Translations under genes and position numbers: made by a program
Notes under the pieces: generated by a model
Database searches by the model: none
Told to the model about the DNA's origin: nothing
The model's input: only the letters and a program-made list of their open reading frames with translations
Assembly (NCBI RefSeq): GCF_013387465.1
Contig: NZ_VYGV01000025.1
Span: 62,001-126,000 of the forward strand
DNA length: 64,000 bases
Direction: 5' to 3'
Origin: Hydrogenophaga aromaticivorans
Lineage (GTDB): Bacteria > Pseudomonadota > Gammaproteobacteria > Burkholderiales > Burkholderiaceae_C
Part shown: positions 21,120 to 29,414 of the stretch, piece by piece
How positions within the stretch are numbered: position 1 is the stretch's first letter
Layout: each line of letters begins with the position of its first letter

Positions 21120-22541
21120 ATGACCACCGCTTCCCCGAACGCTTCTCCCCTCGCGGCATCCGCCGCCGATTTCAGCCAGTTGCCGCTCACACCGGCCATG
21201 CTGGCCAACCTGCAGCAGCTCGGCTACCTGAGCATGACGGCCATCCAGGCCGCCAGTCTGCCAGCCGCCCTGCTGGGCAAAGACATCATTGCCCAGGCCA
21301 AGACCGGCAGCGGCAAGACCGCCGCCTTCGCCCTCACCCTGCTGGCCAACCTGAACCCGCGCCGTTTCGCCGTGCAGACCCTGGTGCTCTGCCCCACGCG
21401 CGAGCTGGCCGACCAGGTGACCACCGAAATCCGCCGCCTGGCGCGCGCCGAAGACAACATCAAGGTCGTCACGCTGTGCGGCGGTGTGCCGCTGCGCGGG
21501 CAGCTGGCCACGCTGGAGCACGGCGCGCACATCGTGGTCGGCACACCCGGCCGCATCATGGACCACCTGGAGCGCCAGAGTCTGCAACTCGACGCGCTCA
21601 ACACCCTGGTGCTCGACGAAGCCGACCGCATGCTCGACATGGGTTTCTTCGACGACATCGTGAAGGTCGCACGCCAGTGCCCGAAAGATCGCCAGACCCT
21701 GCTGTTCTCCGCCACCTACCCGGAAGGCATCGCCAAGCTGGCCGCGCAGTTCATGCGCGATCCCGTCACGGTGACGGTGGAGGCGCAGCACGCCGGTGGC
21801 CAGATTGAACAGCGCTGGTACCAGGTGAAGGACAACGAGCGACTGCACGCGGTGAGCCAGCTGCTGCTGCACTTCCGCCCGGCGAGCACGCTCGCGTTCT
21901 GCAACACCAAGGCGCAGTGCCGCGATCTCGTGGCCGTGCTGCAGGCGCAAGGCATGAGCGCACTGGCGCTCTTCGGTGAACTGGAGCAGCGCGAGCGCGA
22001 CCAGGTGCTGGTGCGCTTTGCCAACAAGAGTTGCTCGGTCTTGGTGGCCACCGACGTGGCCGCGCGCGGGCTCGACATCGCGAGCCTGGCCGCCGTGATC
22101 AACGTGGACGTGACGCCCGACCCCGAGGTGCACATCCACCGCATCGGCCGCACCGGGCGCGCCGGCGAAAGCGGCCTGGCGCTGAACCTGGCCAGCATGA
22201 ACGAGATGGGCAGCGTGGGCAAGATCGAGCAGCTGCAGGGCCGCGAATCCGAATGGCACGAACTGGCCGAACTGGTTCCCACCGGCAAAGGCCCGCTCAT
22301 GCCACCGATGGTCACACTGCACATCCAGGGCGGTCGCAAGGAAAAGATCCGCCCCGGCGACGTGCTGGGCGCGCTCACCGCCGACCTCGGCTACACGCGC
22401 GAACAGGTTGGCAAGATCAACGTCAACGACTGGTCCACCTACGTCGCGGTGGACCGCGCCATCGCCGAACAGGTCGCCAGCCGGCTGAACGATGGCCGCA
22501 TCAAGGGCAAGAGCGTGAAGGTGCGGGTGCTGGCCGATTGA
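21120..22541 (+). CDS. dbpA: ATP-dependent RNA helicase DbpA
   Basis: A 473-residue DEAD-box helicase. The Q motif and Walker A appear as TAIQAASLPAAL and AQAKTGSGKTAA; further motifs are PTRELADQ, GTPGRIMDHL, LDEADRMLDMG, FSATYP and HRIGRTGRAGESG. The C-terminal about 75 residues (VTLHIQGGRKEKIRPGDVLGAL) are the DbpA RNA-binding domain that recognises helix 92 of 23S rRNA during 50S subunit assembly. The C-terminal domain distinguishes it from RhlE or SrmB. Confidence 0.95.
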   Translation: MTTASPNASPLAASAADFSQLPLTPAMLANLQQLGYLSMTAIQAASLPAALLGKDIIAQAKTGSGKTAAFALTLLANLNPRRFAVQTLVLCPTRELADQVTTEIRRLARAEDNIKVVTLCGGVPLRGQLATLEHGAHIVVGTPGRIMDHLERQSLQLDALNTLVLDEADRMLDMGFFDDIVKVARQCPKDRQTLLFSATYPEGIAKLAAQFMRDPVTVTVEAQHAGGQIEQRWYQVKDNERLHAVSQLLLHFRPASTLAFCNTKAQCRDLVAVLQAQGMSALALFGELEQRERDQVLVRFANKSCSVLVATDVAARGLDIASLAAVINVDVTPDPEVHIHRIGRTGRAGESGLALNLASMNEMGSVGKIEQLQGRESEWHELAELVPTGKGPLMPPMVTLHIQGGRKEKIRPGDVLGALTADLGYTREQVGKINVNDWSTYVAVDRAIAEQVASRLNDGRIKGKSVKVRVLAD

Positions 22542-22593
22542 TGCCGCCGGACCGCCGCCTGCCGACCCACCAGAACTCCCCGAAAATAGACCC

Positions 22594-22851
22594 ATGAACG
22601 ACACGAACACCCAACCGGCCCAACCCGCCCTGCCCGACCGCCTCTCCATCGACCCACGCAGCCCGCACCACGTGGCCGCCGTGTTCGAACACGACATCGG
22701 CATCCGCTTCAATCACAAGGAGCGCTTCGACGTGGCCGAATACTGCATCAGCGAAGGCTGGGTCAAAGTGCCCTCCAGCAAGACGGTGGACCGCAAAGGG
22801 CAGCCCCTGCTGATCCAGCTCAAGGGCCAGGTCGAGGTGTTCTACAAGTAG
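22594..22851 (+). CDS. DUF3297 family protein
   Basis: An 85-residue protein. The core is PDRLSIDPRSPHH, a HDIGIRFN segment and the basic tail SKTVDRKGQPLLIQLKGQVEVFYK. DUF3297 proteins are short, widespread in Proteobacteria and of unknown function. It lies 52 bp after dbpA and 6 bp before the next gene, so the three may be cotranscribed. Confidence 0.85.
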   Translation: MNDTNTQPAQPALPDRLSIDPRSPHHVAAVFEHDIGIRFNHKERFDVAEYCISEGWVKVPSSKTVDRKGQPLLIQLKGQVEVFYK

Positions 22852-22857
22852 ACCGCC

Positions 22858-23442
22858 ATGCACCGCCGCGTCTTGCTGACCGCCTGGATACCGCTGCTGC
22901 CCTGGATCGGCGCGGCACGGGCACAGGCCGCGCCTTCACCGGACGCGGCGCCCGCCTCGCCGCCCCGCCTGAACGTGCCGCTCGATGTGCTGCAGAGCGA
23001 GGTGGGCAAACGTTTCCCACTGCGTTACCCGGTGGCCGGGCTGGTGAACCTGGACCTGGCGGTGCCGCAACTGGGCTTGCTGCCGGCCTCGAACCGGCTG
23101 CGCGCCGAGATGGCGGTGAACGCGGCCGGCCCGATCCTGCAGCGCAGCCAGCCGGGCACGTTCACCGTCGATTTCGCGCTGCGCTACGAGCACAGCGATC
23201 GGACGCTGCGCGCCCACCAGCTCAAGGTCTACCGCATGCGTTTCCCCGGCCTGCCGGCCGACGCGGCGGAGCTGCTCAACACCTATGCGCCGGCGCTGGC
23301 CGAACAGTCCCTGCGCGAAGTGGTGCTGTACCAGTTGAACGCCCAGGAAACGGCGATGGCCGACCTGCTGGGTCTGCGACCGGGTCGCATCACCGTGACC
23401 GATCAAGGCCTGGCGGTCGAGCTGGTCACCAGGCCGCTGTAG
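22858..23442 (+). CDS. Secreted DUF1439-like protein
   Basis: A 194-residue protein with a signal peptide (residues 1-24, ending GAARAQA). No lipobox cysteine is seen. The mature part begins with LNVPLDVLQSEVGKRFPLRYP and contains alternating beta segments (LVNLDLAVPQLGLLPASNRLRAEM) as in DUF1439/YceB-type periplasmic proteins that adopt an SMP-like tubular fold. Function is unknown; lipid binding is an inference from fold relatives. Confidence 0.7.
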   Translation: MHRRVLLTAWIPLLPWIGAARAQAAPSPDAAPASPPRLNVPLDVLQSEVGKRFPLRYPVAGLVNLDLAVPQLGLLPASNRLRAEMAVNAAGPILQRSQPGTFTVDFALRYEHSDRTLRAHQLKVYRMRFPGLPADAAELLNTYAPALAEQSLREVVLYQLNAQETAMADLLGLRPGRITVTDQGLAVELVTRPL

Positions 23443-23528
23443 GCCCCGGCCGGCTGTCACTTCGCGCCTGACAACGGGTGCGATACTGCGCCCGCACACC
23501 TCATTCAAACGATGACAGGGAATACAGC

Positions 23529-24974
23529 ATGAGTGGGAGCCGATGGACCCTCTGGCGGGCCGCGAAAGTCCTGGCCTGGAGCCTGGCGGGCATCTTCGTG
23601 GGCCTGCCCGTGCTGCTCTACCTCGGTTTCCTGGGTATCCAGGAAGCGAGCGAACGGCAGTGGCTGGGCAAGGCCCCCACGCACCCCGCCATCGACGTGC
23701 GCTCGCACGAGCCCCACACGGTGGCCCTGCTCGACGTGGGCTTCGACTCGCTGGCCACGCGCATGCGGCTCATTGAAGAAGCCAAAGAGTCCATCGAGCT
23801 GGAATTTTTCATCTACGAGGTCGACACCGCGAGCCGGCTGGTGACGCAAGCCCTGGCCCGCAAGGCCCGCGAAGGCGTCAAGGTGCGCCTGCTGGTGGAC
23901 TTCGCGCTGCCGGTCTTCAAGCTCGCGCCGCACTACGCCCAGGCGCTGGAGGCCGCAGGCGTGGAGGTGCGTTACTACAACACCGCGGGCCTGGCCCGGT
24001 TCTTCGCCTCGAACCACCGCACCCACCGCAAGCTGCTGGTGGTGGACCGCCAGAAGGCCATCATCGGCGGGCGCAACATCGCCGACGACTATTTCGACCT
24101 CTCGGAACGCTACAACTTCCTCGACAGCGACATGTACATCGATGGCCCCGTGGCGTCGGGCATCACGGACAGCTTCGAGCTGTACTGGGCATCGGACTGG
24201 GTGACCAACCCCATCGACGTGGCCGCATCGTCGACCCTGCCCGGCCCGGAACTGCTGGGCCTGCCCACCGCCGCCGAGGCCGCATTGGCCGCCGAACTGC
24301 AGCGCCACCCGCCCCAGCACGCGTTGAGCACCTGCAACGACATGCACTTCGTCACCGACTACCCGGGCTCGGGCGTGGAGCGGCGCAAGGTGTTTCTGGA
24401 GCTCACCCGGCTGGCCAAAGAGGCGCGCCAGCAGATCATGGTGGAGAGCCCCTACCTGGTCTTGCGCGACGACGGTCTCGCGGTGTTGCAGCAGGTGGCG
24501 CAACGCGGCGTCAAGCTGCAGATTCTGACGAACAGCCTGTATTCCACCGACGCGTTCTACACCGTGGCCAGTCTGGCGAATTCCCTCGATCGCCTGTCCC
24601 TGCCGAAACTGGAAGTCTGGGCCTATGGCGGGCAGGCGCTGGCGGGCAGCGAGCGGCCCTCCGCTTCGCCGCGCTGGGGCGTACACGCCAAACGGGCGGT
24701 GTTCGACGACCACACCATCGTCGTCGGCACCTACAACATCGATCCCCGTTCAGCCAACCTGAACTCGGAGCTGATGGTGGTCTGCCGCAACAACCGCTTC
24801 CTCGCCGAGACCCTGCAACACAACATGCGCCTGCGTATCGCGCAGTCCCGCGCGGTGGTGGGTGGGGCCAACGCGGGCGGGCTGAATGCCCTGGTGAAAG
24901 ACGCCGATGAGGACACCTTGTTCAAGATGCGCGCCATCGCCCCGATCGCCAGCCTGCTCGACTTCCTGATGTAG
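23529..24974 (+). CDS. Phospholipase D family protein, cardiolipin synthase-like
   Basis: A 481-residue inner-membrane protein. One N-terminal hydrophobic segment (about 10-38) anchors it. Two HKD motifs are complete: HRKLLVVDRQKAIIGGRN (about residue 160) and HAKRAVFDDHTIVVGTYN (about residue 388). The architecture fits ClsB/ClsC-type phosphatidyltransferases that make cardiolipin, but nuclease or phospholipase activity cannot be excluded. The ATG at 23529 is preferred over an upstream in-frame start because it begins right before the membrane anchor. Confidence 0.85.
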   Translation: MSGSRWTLWRAAKVLAWSLAGIFVGLPVLLYLGFLGIQEASERQWLGKAPTHPAIDVRSHEPHTVALLDVGFDSLATRMRLIEEAKESIELEFFIYEVDTASRLVTQALARKAREGVKVRLLVDFALPVFKLAPHYAQALEAAGVEVRYYNTAGLARFFASNHRTHRKLLVVDRQKAIIGGRNIADDYFDLSERYNFLDSDMYIDGPVASGITDSFELYWASDWVTNPIDVAASSTLPGPELLGLPTAAEAALAAELQRHPPQHALSTCNDMHFVTDYPGSGVERRKVFLELTRLAKEARQQIMVESPYLVLRDDGLAVLQQVAQRGVKLQILTNSLYSTDAFYTVASLANSLDRLSLPKLEVWAYGGQALAGSERPSASPRWGVHAKRAVFDDHTIVVGTYNIDPRSANLNSELMVVCRNNRFLAETLQHNMRLRIAQSRAVVGGANAGGLNALVKDADEDTLFKMRAIAPIASLLDFLM

Positions 24975-25045
24975 TCGCAGCACACCAGTCGCTGGGCGCA
25001 CAATCTCTTTCCTGAACCCGCGTGATCGCACGCCCCCCTAAAGCC

Positions 25046-25297
25046 ATGAATCCAGCACCAGACGCCACCAGCCCCATCGAACCCTCGCCGCTGTGCGAAC
25101 CATGCCAGGGCATCCAGCGCAACTGGCGCGGCGCACCCGGCCATGCCGAGCTGCAGCAGGGCAACCACCGCAAGGAACTGCGCGGCGATGTGCAGGTGAC
25201 GATCACCGGCTATTTCTGCGACCGCTGCGGCGCCCACTGGCACTACACCAACGACAAGACGAACCAGCGCGCCGGCTGGTCGCTGGCGCCCAAGTGA
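25046..25297 (+). CDS. Small zinc-ribbon-like hypothetical protein
   Basis: An 83-residue protein; a GTG start 24 bp upstream is the alternative. Two CxxC knuckles, LCEPCQG near residue 24 and FCDRCGAHW near residue 63, predict one bound zinc. The rest (GNHRKELRGDVQVTITGYF) has no recognisable motif. It ends 29 bp before the RIO-kinase gene and may be cotranscribed with it. Confidence 0.6.
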   Translation: MNPAPDATSPIEPSPLCEPCQGIQRNWRGAPGHAELQQGNHRKELRGDVQVTITGYFCDRCGAHWHYTNDKTNQRAGWSLAPK

Positions 25298-25325
25298 GCG
25301 CTTCCCGCAACGAACGCTGGTCCGC

Positions 25326-26189
25326 ATGAAGGCGCCGCCCCGCCTGCAGGCGCTGATCGAAGAAGGTCTGATCGACTCCGTTGTGCGCCAGCTCATGAGC
25401 GGCAAGGAGGCCATGGTGTTTGTGGTGCGCTGCGGCGATGAAACGCGCTGCGCCAAGATCTACAAAGAGGCCAACAACCGCAGCTTTCGCCAGGCGGTGG
25501 ACTACACCGAAAACCGCAAGGTCAAGAACTCGCGCCAGGCCCGCGCCATGGCCAAAGGCACGAAATTTGGCCGCGAGGCGCAGGAGGCGGCCTGGCAAAG
25601 CGCCGAGGTGGATGCGCTGTACCGCCTGGCCGCGGCCGGCGTGCGCGTGCCGCAGCCCTACAACTTCTGTGACGGCGTGCTGCTGATGGAGCTGGTGACC
25701 GACGCCCATGGCGACGCCGCCCCGCGCCTGAACGATGTGCGTTTCACGCCCGGTCAGGCGCGCCAGCACCACGCCACCCTGGTGGCCGAGGTGGTGCGCA
25801 TGCTGTGCGCGGGCGTGGTGCACGGCGATCTGTCGGAATTCAACATCCTGCTCGCGCATTCGGGCGAAGCGGACGGTGAGGACTTCCCCGTGATCATCGA
25901 CCTGCCGCAGGCGGTGGACGCTGCCGGCAACAACCACGCACCGCGCATGCTGCTGCGCGACGTGGCCAACCTGCGCGACTTCTTTGGCCAGTTTGCGCCC
26001 GAGCTGCTGGCCACCCGGTACGGTCCCGAGATCTGGAGCCTCTACCAGCGTGGCCTGCTGAGCAACGACACGCTGCTCACCGGGCGCTACACGCCGTCCC
26101 ACGCCGAAGTGGACCTGGCCAGCGTGATGCGCGAGATCGACGACGCGCGCGATGAAGACGCGGCACGTCGACTGCGCATGGCGCAGTGA
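25326..26189 (+). CDS. RIO-family serine/threonine kinase
   Basis: A 287-residue RIO1-like kinase. The ATP lysine is in CAKIYKEANNRSF; the catalytic loop is VVHGDLSEFNILL (Asp and Asn present); the metal-binding segment is VIIDLPQAVD, where DLPQ is characteristic of RIO rather than canonical kinases. The region between (KVKNSRQARAMAKGTKFGREA) matches RIO1-type loops. Bacterial RIO proteins are poorly characterised; a ribosome or RNA-related role is inferred from archaeal and eukaryotic RIO proteins. Confidence 0.88.
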   Translation: MKAPPRLQALIEEGLIDSVVRQLMSGKEAMVFVVRCGDETRCAKIYKEANNRSFRQAVDYTENRKVKNSRQARAMAKGTKFGREAQEAAWQSAEVDALYRLAAAGVRVPQPYNFCDGVLLMELVTDAHGDAAPRLNDVRFTPGQARQHHATLVAEVVRMLCAGVVHGDLSEFNILLAHSGEADGEDFPVIIDLPQAVDAAGNNHAPRMLLRDVANLRDFFGQFAPELLATRYGPEIWSLYQRGLLSNDTLLTGRYTPSHAEVDLASVMREIDDARDEDAARRLRMAQ

Positions 26190-26204
26190 GCTGCGTGGAC
26201 TGAT

Positions 26205-27122
26205 TCAGCCACGCGGGTGGTGCTGCGCCACGATGCTCTTGAGCCGCTCCCGCGCCACGTGCGTGTAGATGGTGGTGGTGGAAATGTCGGCGTGGCCCAG
26301 CAACATCTGCACCGCGCGCAGGTCGGCGCCGTGGTTGAGCAGGTGGGTGGCGAAAGCGTGGCGAAGCGTGTGCGGCGACAGTGGTGAGGTGATGCCGGCG
26401 ACCAGCGCGTATTTCTTCACCAGCTGCCAGAACATGGCGCGCGTCATGGCCTCACCCGCGCGCGAGCCGCGCGAGGTGACGAACAGGTCTTCGCTCTGCA
26501 AGCCTCCCAGCACCTCGCGCCGCCCCTGGCCCAGCCAGGTCTGCAGCCACTGCCCGGCAATCTGTCCGAACGGCACCAGCCGCTCCTTGTTGCCCTTGCC
26601 GGTGATGCGCAGCACGTGCTCGTTCATGCCCACATGAAAGGTCTTGAGCTTCACCAGCTCGCTCACGCGCAGGCCGCTGGCGTACATCAGCTCCAGCATG
26701 GCGCGGTCGCGCTGGCCCAGCGGCGTGCTGGTGTCGGGCGCGTTGAGCAGGGCCTCGACCTGCGCCTCGCTCATCGTCTTGGGCACGCGCATCGGCTGCC
26801 GTGCGGCCATCAGGCGCAGCGTCGGGTCGGTGGTGATCAGGCGTTCGCGCAGCGCCCAGCGGTAATAGCGCTTGAACACCGTGAGCCGCCGGTTGGCGGT
26901 GGTGGCGCGGGTCTGGGCGTGGCGTTCGGCGAAGTAGGCGTTGATGTCGCTTTCACCGGCCTCGGGCAATGCCGTGCCGCGTGCGGCCAGCCATTGGCCG
27001 AACAGCGTGAGGTCGCGCCGGTAGGCGTCGAGCGTGTTGCGCGAGAGGCCTTCCTCCAGCCAGAGCGCATCGATGAAGGCCCCGGCGCTGGCCTCGCTGG
27101 CCGTTGCCAGGGCTTTGTCCAT
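26205..27122 (-). CDS. xerD: Tyrosine recombinase XerD
   Basis: A 305-residue site-specific recombinase resolving chromosome dimers at dif with XerC. The N-terminal SAM-like domain spans about 15-110. The catalytic set is visible: Arg in YASGLRVSELVKL, His/Arg in SPHTLRHAFATHLL, His in LGHADISTTTIYTH and the nucleophilic Tyr of IYTHV. Length and sequence fit chromosomal XerD rather than an integrase. It starts 1 bp overlapping the stop of the Bug receptor gene upstream. Confidence 0.95.
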   Translation of the reverse strand: MDKALATASEASAGAFIDALWLEEGLSRNTLDAYRRDLTLFGQWLAARGTALPEAGESDINAYFAERHAQTRATTANRRLTVFKRYYRWALRERLITTDPTLRLMAARQPMRVPKTMSEAQVEALLNAPDTSTPLGQRDRAMLELMYASGLRVSELVKLKTFHVGMNEHVLRITGKGNKERLVPFGQIAGQWLQTWLGQGRREVLGGLQSEDLFVTSRGSRAGEAMTRAMFWQLVKKYALVAGITSPLSPHTLRHAFATHLLNHGADLRAVQMLLGHADISTTTIYTHVARERLKSIVAQHHPRG

Positions 27123-28099
27123 CAGTCCAGCTTGAGTTTCTGCTTGGCGACCACCGTCTTGTAGACCTCGTACTCGGCCTTGATCTGCTCGGCGAATTCG
27201 GCCGGGGTGTTGCCCACGATGAGCGAACCGGTGTCTTCAATGCGCTTTTTCACAGCCGGGTCGGCCAGCGCCTGCTTGGTGGCGTTGTAGACCTTGTCCA
27301 CGACATCCTTGGGCAGGCCCTTGGGCGCGATCAGACCGTAGTAAGCCATGCGGTTGACCGGCTCCATGCCCACTTCCTTGAAGGTCGGCACGTTGGGCAA
27401 CGCGGCCAGGCGGTCGGGCGCGGCCACCACGATGGGGATCAGCCGCCCGGCCTTGATGTGTGGCAACGCTGAGGGCAGGTTGTCAAAGATGATGGGGACC
27501 TGGCCGCCCACGGTGTCGTTGAGCGCCGGACCGGCGCCGCGGTAGGGAATGTGCGTCATGAAAACGCCGGCCAGGCTCTTGAACAGCTCGGTCTGCAGGT
27601 GGCCGATGCCGCCCGTGCCCGAGCTGGCGTAGCTGTACTTGCCCGGGTTCTTTTTCAGCTCGGCCAGGAAGGCCTTGAAGTCCTTGGCCGGAAAGCTGGG
27701 GTGCACCGCGATCACGTTGGGTGTGGCCGCGATGTTGATGATGGGCGTGAAGTCCGTGAGCGTGTTGTACGGGATCTTGGGGTTGATGGCCGGGTTGGCC
27801 GCTGTGGTGGACACGGTGGCCATGCCCAGGATGTGTCCGTCGGGCAAGGCCCGCGAGAGTTCCAGGGCCCCCACCACGCCGCCGCCGCCGGCCTTGTTCT
27901 CCACGACCACGCTCTGGCCCAGGGTCTTGCCCAGCGGCTCGGACATGACGCGCGCAATGATGTCGGTCGTCCCGCCGGGCGCAAACGGCACCTGGATCCG
28001 CACGGGCTTGTTCGGGAAAGCCTGTGCCCAGGCCCCGGTGGCCGCAACGACCGAAGCAGTGACCAGACCCCAGGCAAACAGCTGACGACGCAATACCAT
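27122..28099 (-). CDS. Bug-type (TctC) periplasmic binding protein
   Basis: A 325-residue secreted receptor. The ATG at 28099 gives a proper signal peptide ([19 protein letters not shown], cleavage after AWAQ); a 40-residue upstream extension would bury it. The mature start [23 protein letters not shown], the [10 protein letters not shown] segment and GVGHLQ-like [12 protein letters not shown] are Bug-family marks. It captures an unknown small carboxylate or related solute for a tripartite tricarboxylate-type transporter, but no tctAB membrane genes are present nearby, making it one of the orphan Bug proteins common in Burkholderiales. Confidence 0.92.
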   Translation of the reverse strand: MVLRRQLFAWGLVTASVVAATGAWAQAFPNKPVRIQVPFAPGGTTDIIARVMSEPLGKTLGQSVVVENKAGGGGVVGALELSRALPDGHILGMATVSTTAANPAINPKIPYNTLTDFTPIINIAATPNVIAVHPSFPAKDFKAFLAELKKNPGKYSYASSGTGGIGHLQTELFKSLAGVFMTHIPYRGAGPALNDTVGGQVPIIFDNLPSALPHIKAGRLIPIVVAAPDRLAALPNVPTFKEVGMEPVNRMAYYGLIAPKGLPKDVVDKVYNATKQALADPAVKKRIEDTGSLIVGNTPAEFAEQIKAEYEVYKTVVAKQKLKLD

Positions 28100-28308
28100 G
28101 GCAAACACTCCTTGAAAGAGAGGCAACAAAAAGGATAGCAGGGTCATATTACCTGCGGCGATCCGGCGCGCGCGCGCCAGATCAGACAGGCTGTTGATCG
28201 AACCCGCCTCGACAGACACTGTAGACAGCCGCGAGGCCCTTGGCCATGGGGAGACTACATAAGTACAAACCCCCGTATCGAACCGACGGCGGGCGCTATG
28301 CTCCTTCC

Positions 28309-29220
28309 GTGAACTTTGCCCAGCTGCTCTTCCCCGACTTTTCGCTCATCCTGATCGGCTACCTGCTCTGCCGTTTCACCGCACTCGACCGCAAGGTCTG
28401 GGAGCCCATCGAGAGCCTGGTCTACTACTTCCTGTTTCCGGTGCTGCTGTTCCAGTCCATCGTGAAAAGCCCGCTGGACCTGGGGGCCACCTCCAGCCTC
28501 ATGGCCGCCGGCTTCACACTCGGCCTGCTGGGCATCGGGCTCTCGTATTCACTGCCGCACTGGCCCTGGCTCGGCAAGCGGCTGGACGTGCGGCTGCACG
28601 CCGCCAGCGCACAGATCGGCTTTCGCTTCAACTCCTTCATCGCCCTGGCCCTGGCCGACAAAGTGGCCGGCCCGCAGGGCCTGCAGCTCATCGCGGTGAT
28701 CATCGGCGTGTGCGTGCCGCTGTTCAATGTGGGTGCCGTGTGGCCCATGGCCCGCCACGCACAGAAGCACTTTGTGGGTGAACTGCTGCGCAACCCACTG
28801 ATCATCGGTACCGCTTCGGGCCTGGTGGCCAACCTGCTGGGCTTCCAGATCCCAGTCTGGCTGGAACCCACGGTGAGCCGCATCGGCCAGGCCTCGCTGG
28901 CGCTCGGCCTGATGGCGGCCGGTGCAGGGATGCAGCTCGGTTCGCTGCACGCGGCCAAGACGCTCGGGGTGGCGGTGCTGGCCGTCAAACACCTCGGCAT
29001 GCCGCTCATGGCGCTGGGCCTGTCCCGCCTGTTCCAGCTCGATGCCACACAAACCACGGTCCTGCTGATGTTCTCCGCCGTGCCCACCGCGTCCAGCTGT
29101 TACGTGCTGGCCGCCCGCATGGGCTACAACGGGCCGTATGTGGCAGGGCTGGTCACACTGTCCACCTTGCTGGGGATGGTGAGTTTGCCGTTTGCAATTG
29201 GCGTCCTGAACGCGCTCTGA
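28309..29220 (+). CDS. AEC-family transporter
   Basis: A 303-residue inner-membrane protein with about ten hydrophobic segments, matching the auxin-efflux-carrier/malonate permease (Mem_trans) family. Conserved points are the N-terminal [25 protein letters not shown], the [14 protein letters not shown] helix and [23 protein letters not shown] near the C-terminus. The start is uncertain: GTG at 28309 begins at the first membrane helix, whereas an ATG at 28240 would add 23 non-hydrophobic residues. Substrate is unknown, probably an organic acid. Confidence 0.85.
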   Translation: MNFAQLLFPDFSLILIGYLLCRFTALDRKVWEPIESLVYYFLFPVLLFQSIVKSPLDLGATSSLMAAGFTLGLLGIGLSYSLPHWPWLGKRLDVRLHAASAQIGFRFNSFIALALADKVAGPQGLQLIAVIIGVCVPLFNVGAVWPMARHAQKHFVGELLRNPLIIGTASGLVANLLGFQIPVWLEPTVSRIGQASLALGLMAAGAGMQLGSLHAAKTLGVAVLAVKHLGMPLMALGLSRLFQLDATQTTVLLMFSAVPTASSCYVLAARMGYNGPYVAGLVTLSTLLGMVSLPFAIGVLNAL

Positions 29221-29414
29221 TCCAGTTTGAGGGGCATGAACGGTTGCTGGGTCGGCGGCCTCATGCATCGGGTCACGCGTACCAGTGGAACTGAACAGCG
29301 ACAGGCCTGTTCAATGACGGTATGGCAAAATTGGTACGGTTTAGCCCATTCAGGCCCACCATGTGCGTGATCGCATGCAGGCCGTGTCCAACGGGTACTT
29401 TCAGGAATCCACCC

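Noticed and set aside
21039-22712. 557-codon minus-strand open frame opposite dbpA
   Set aside because: dbpA motifs are unambiguous on the + strand; the antisense product is low-complexity.
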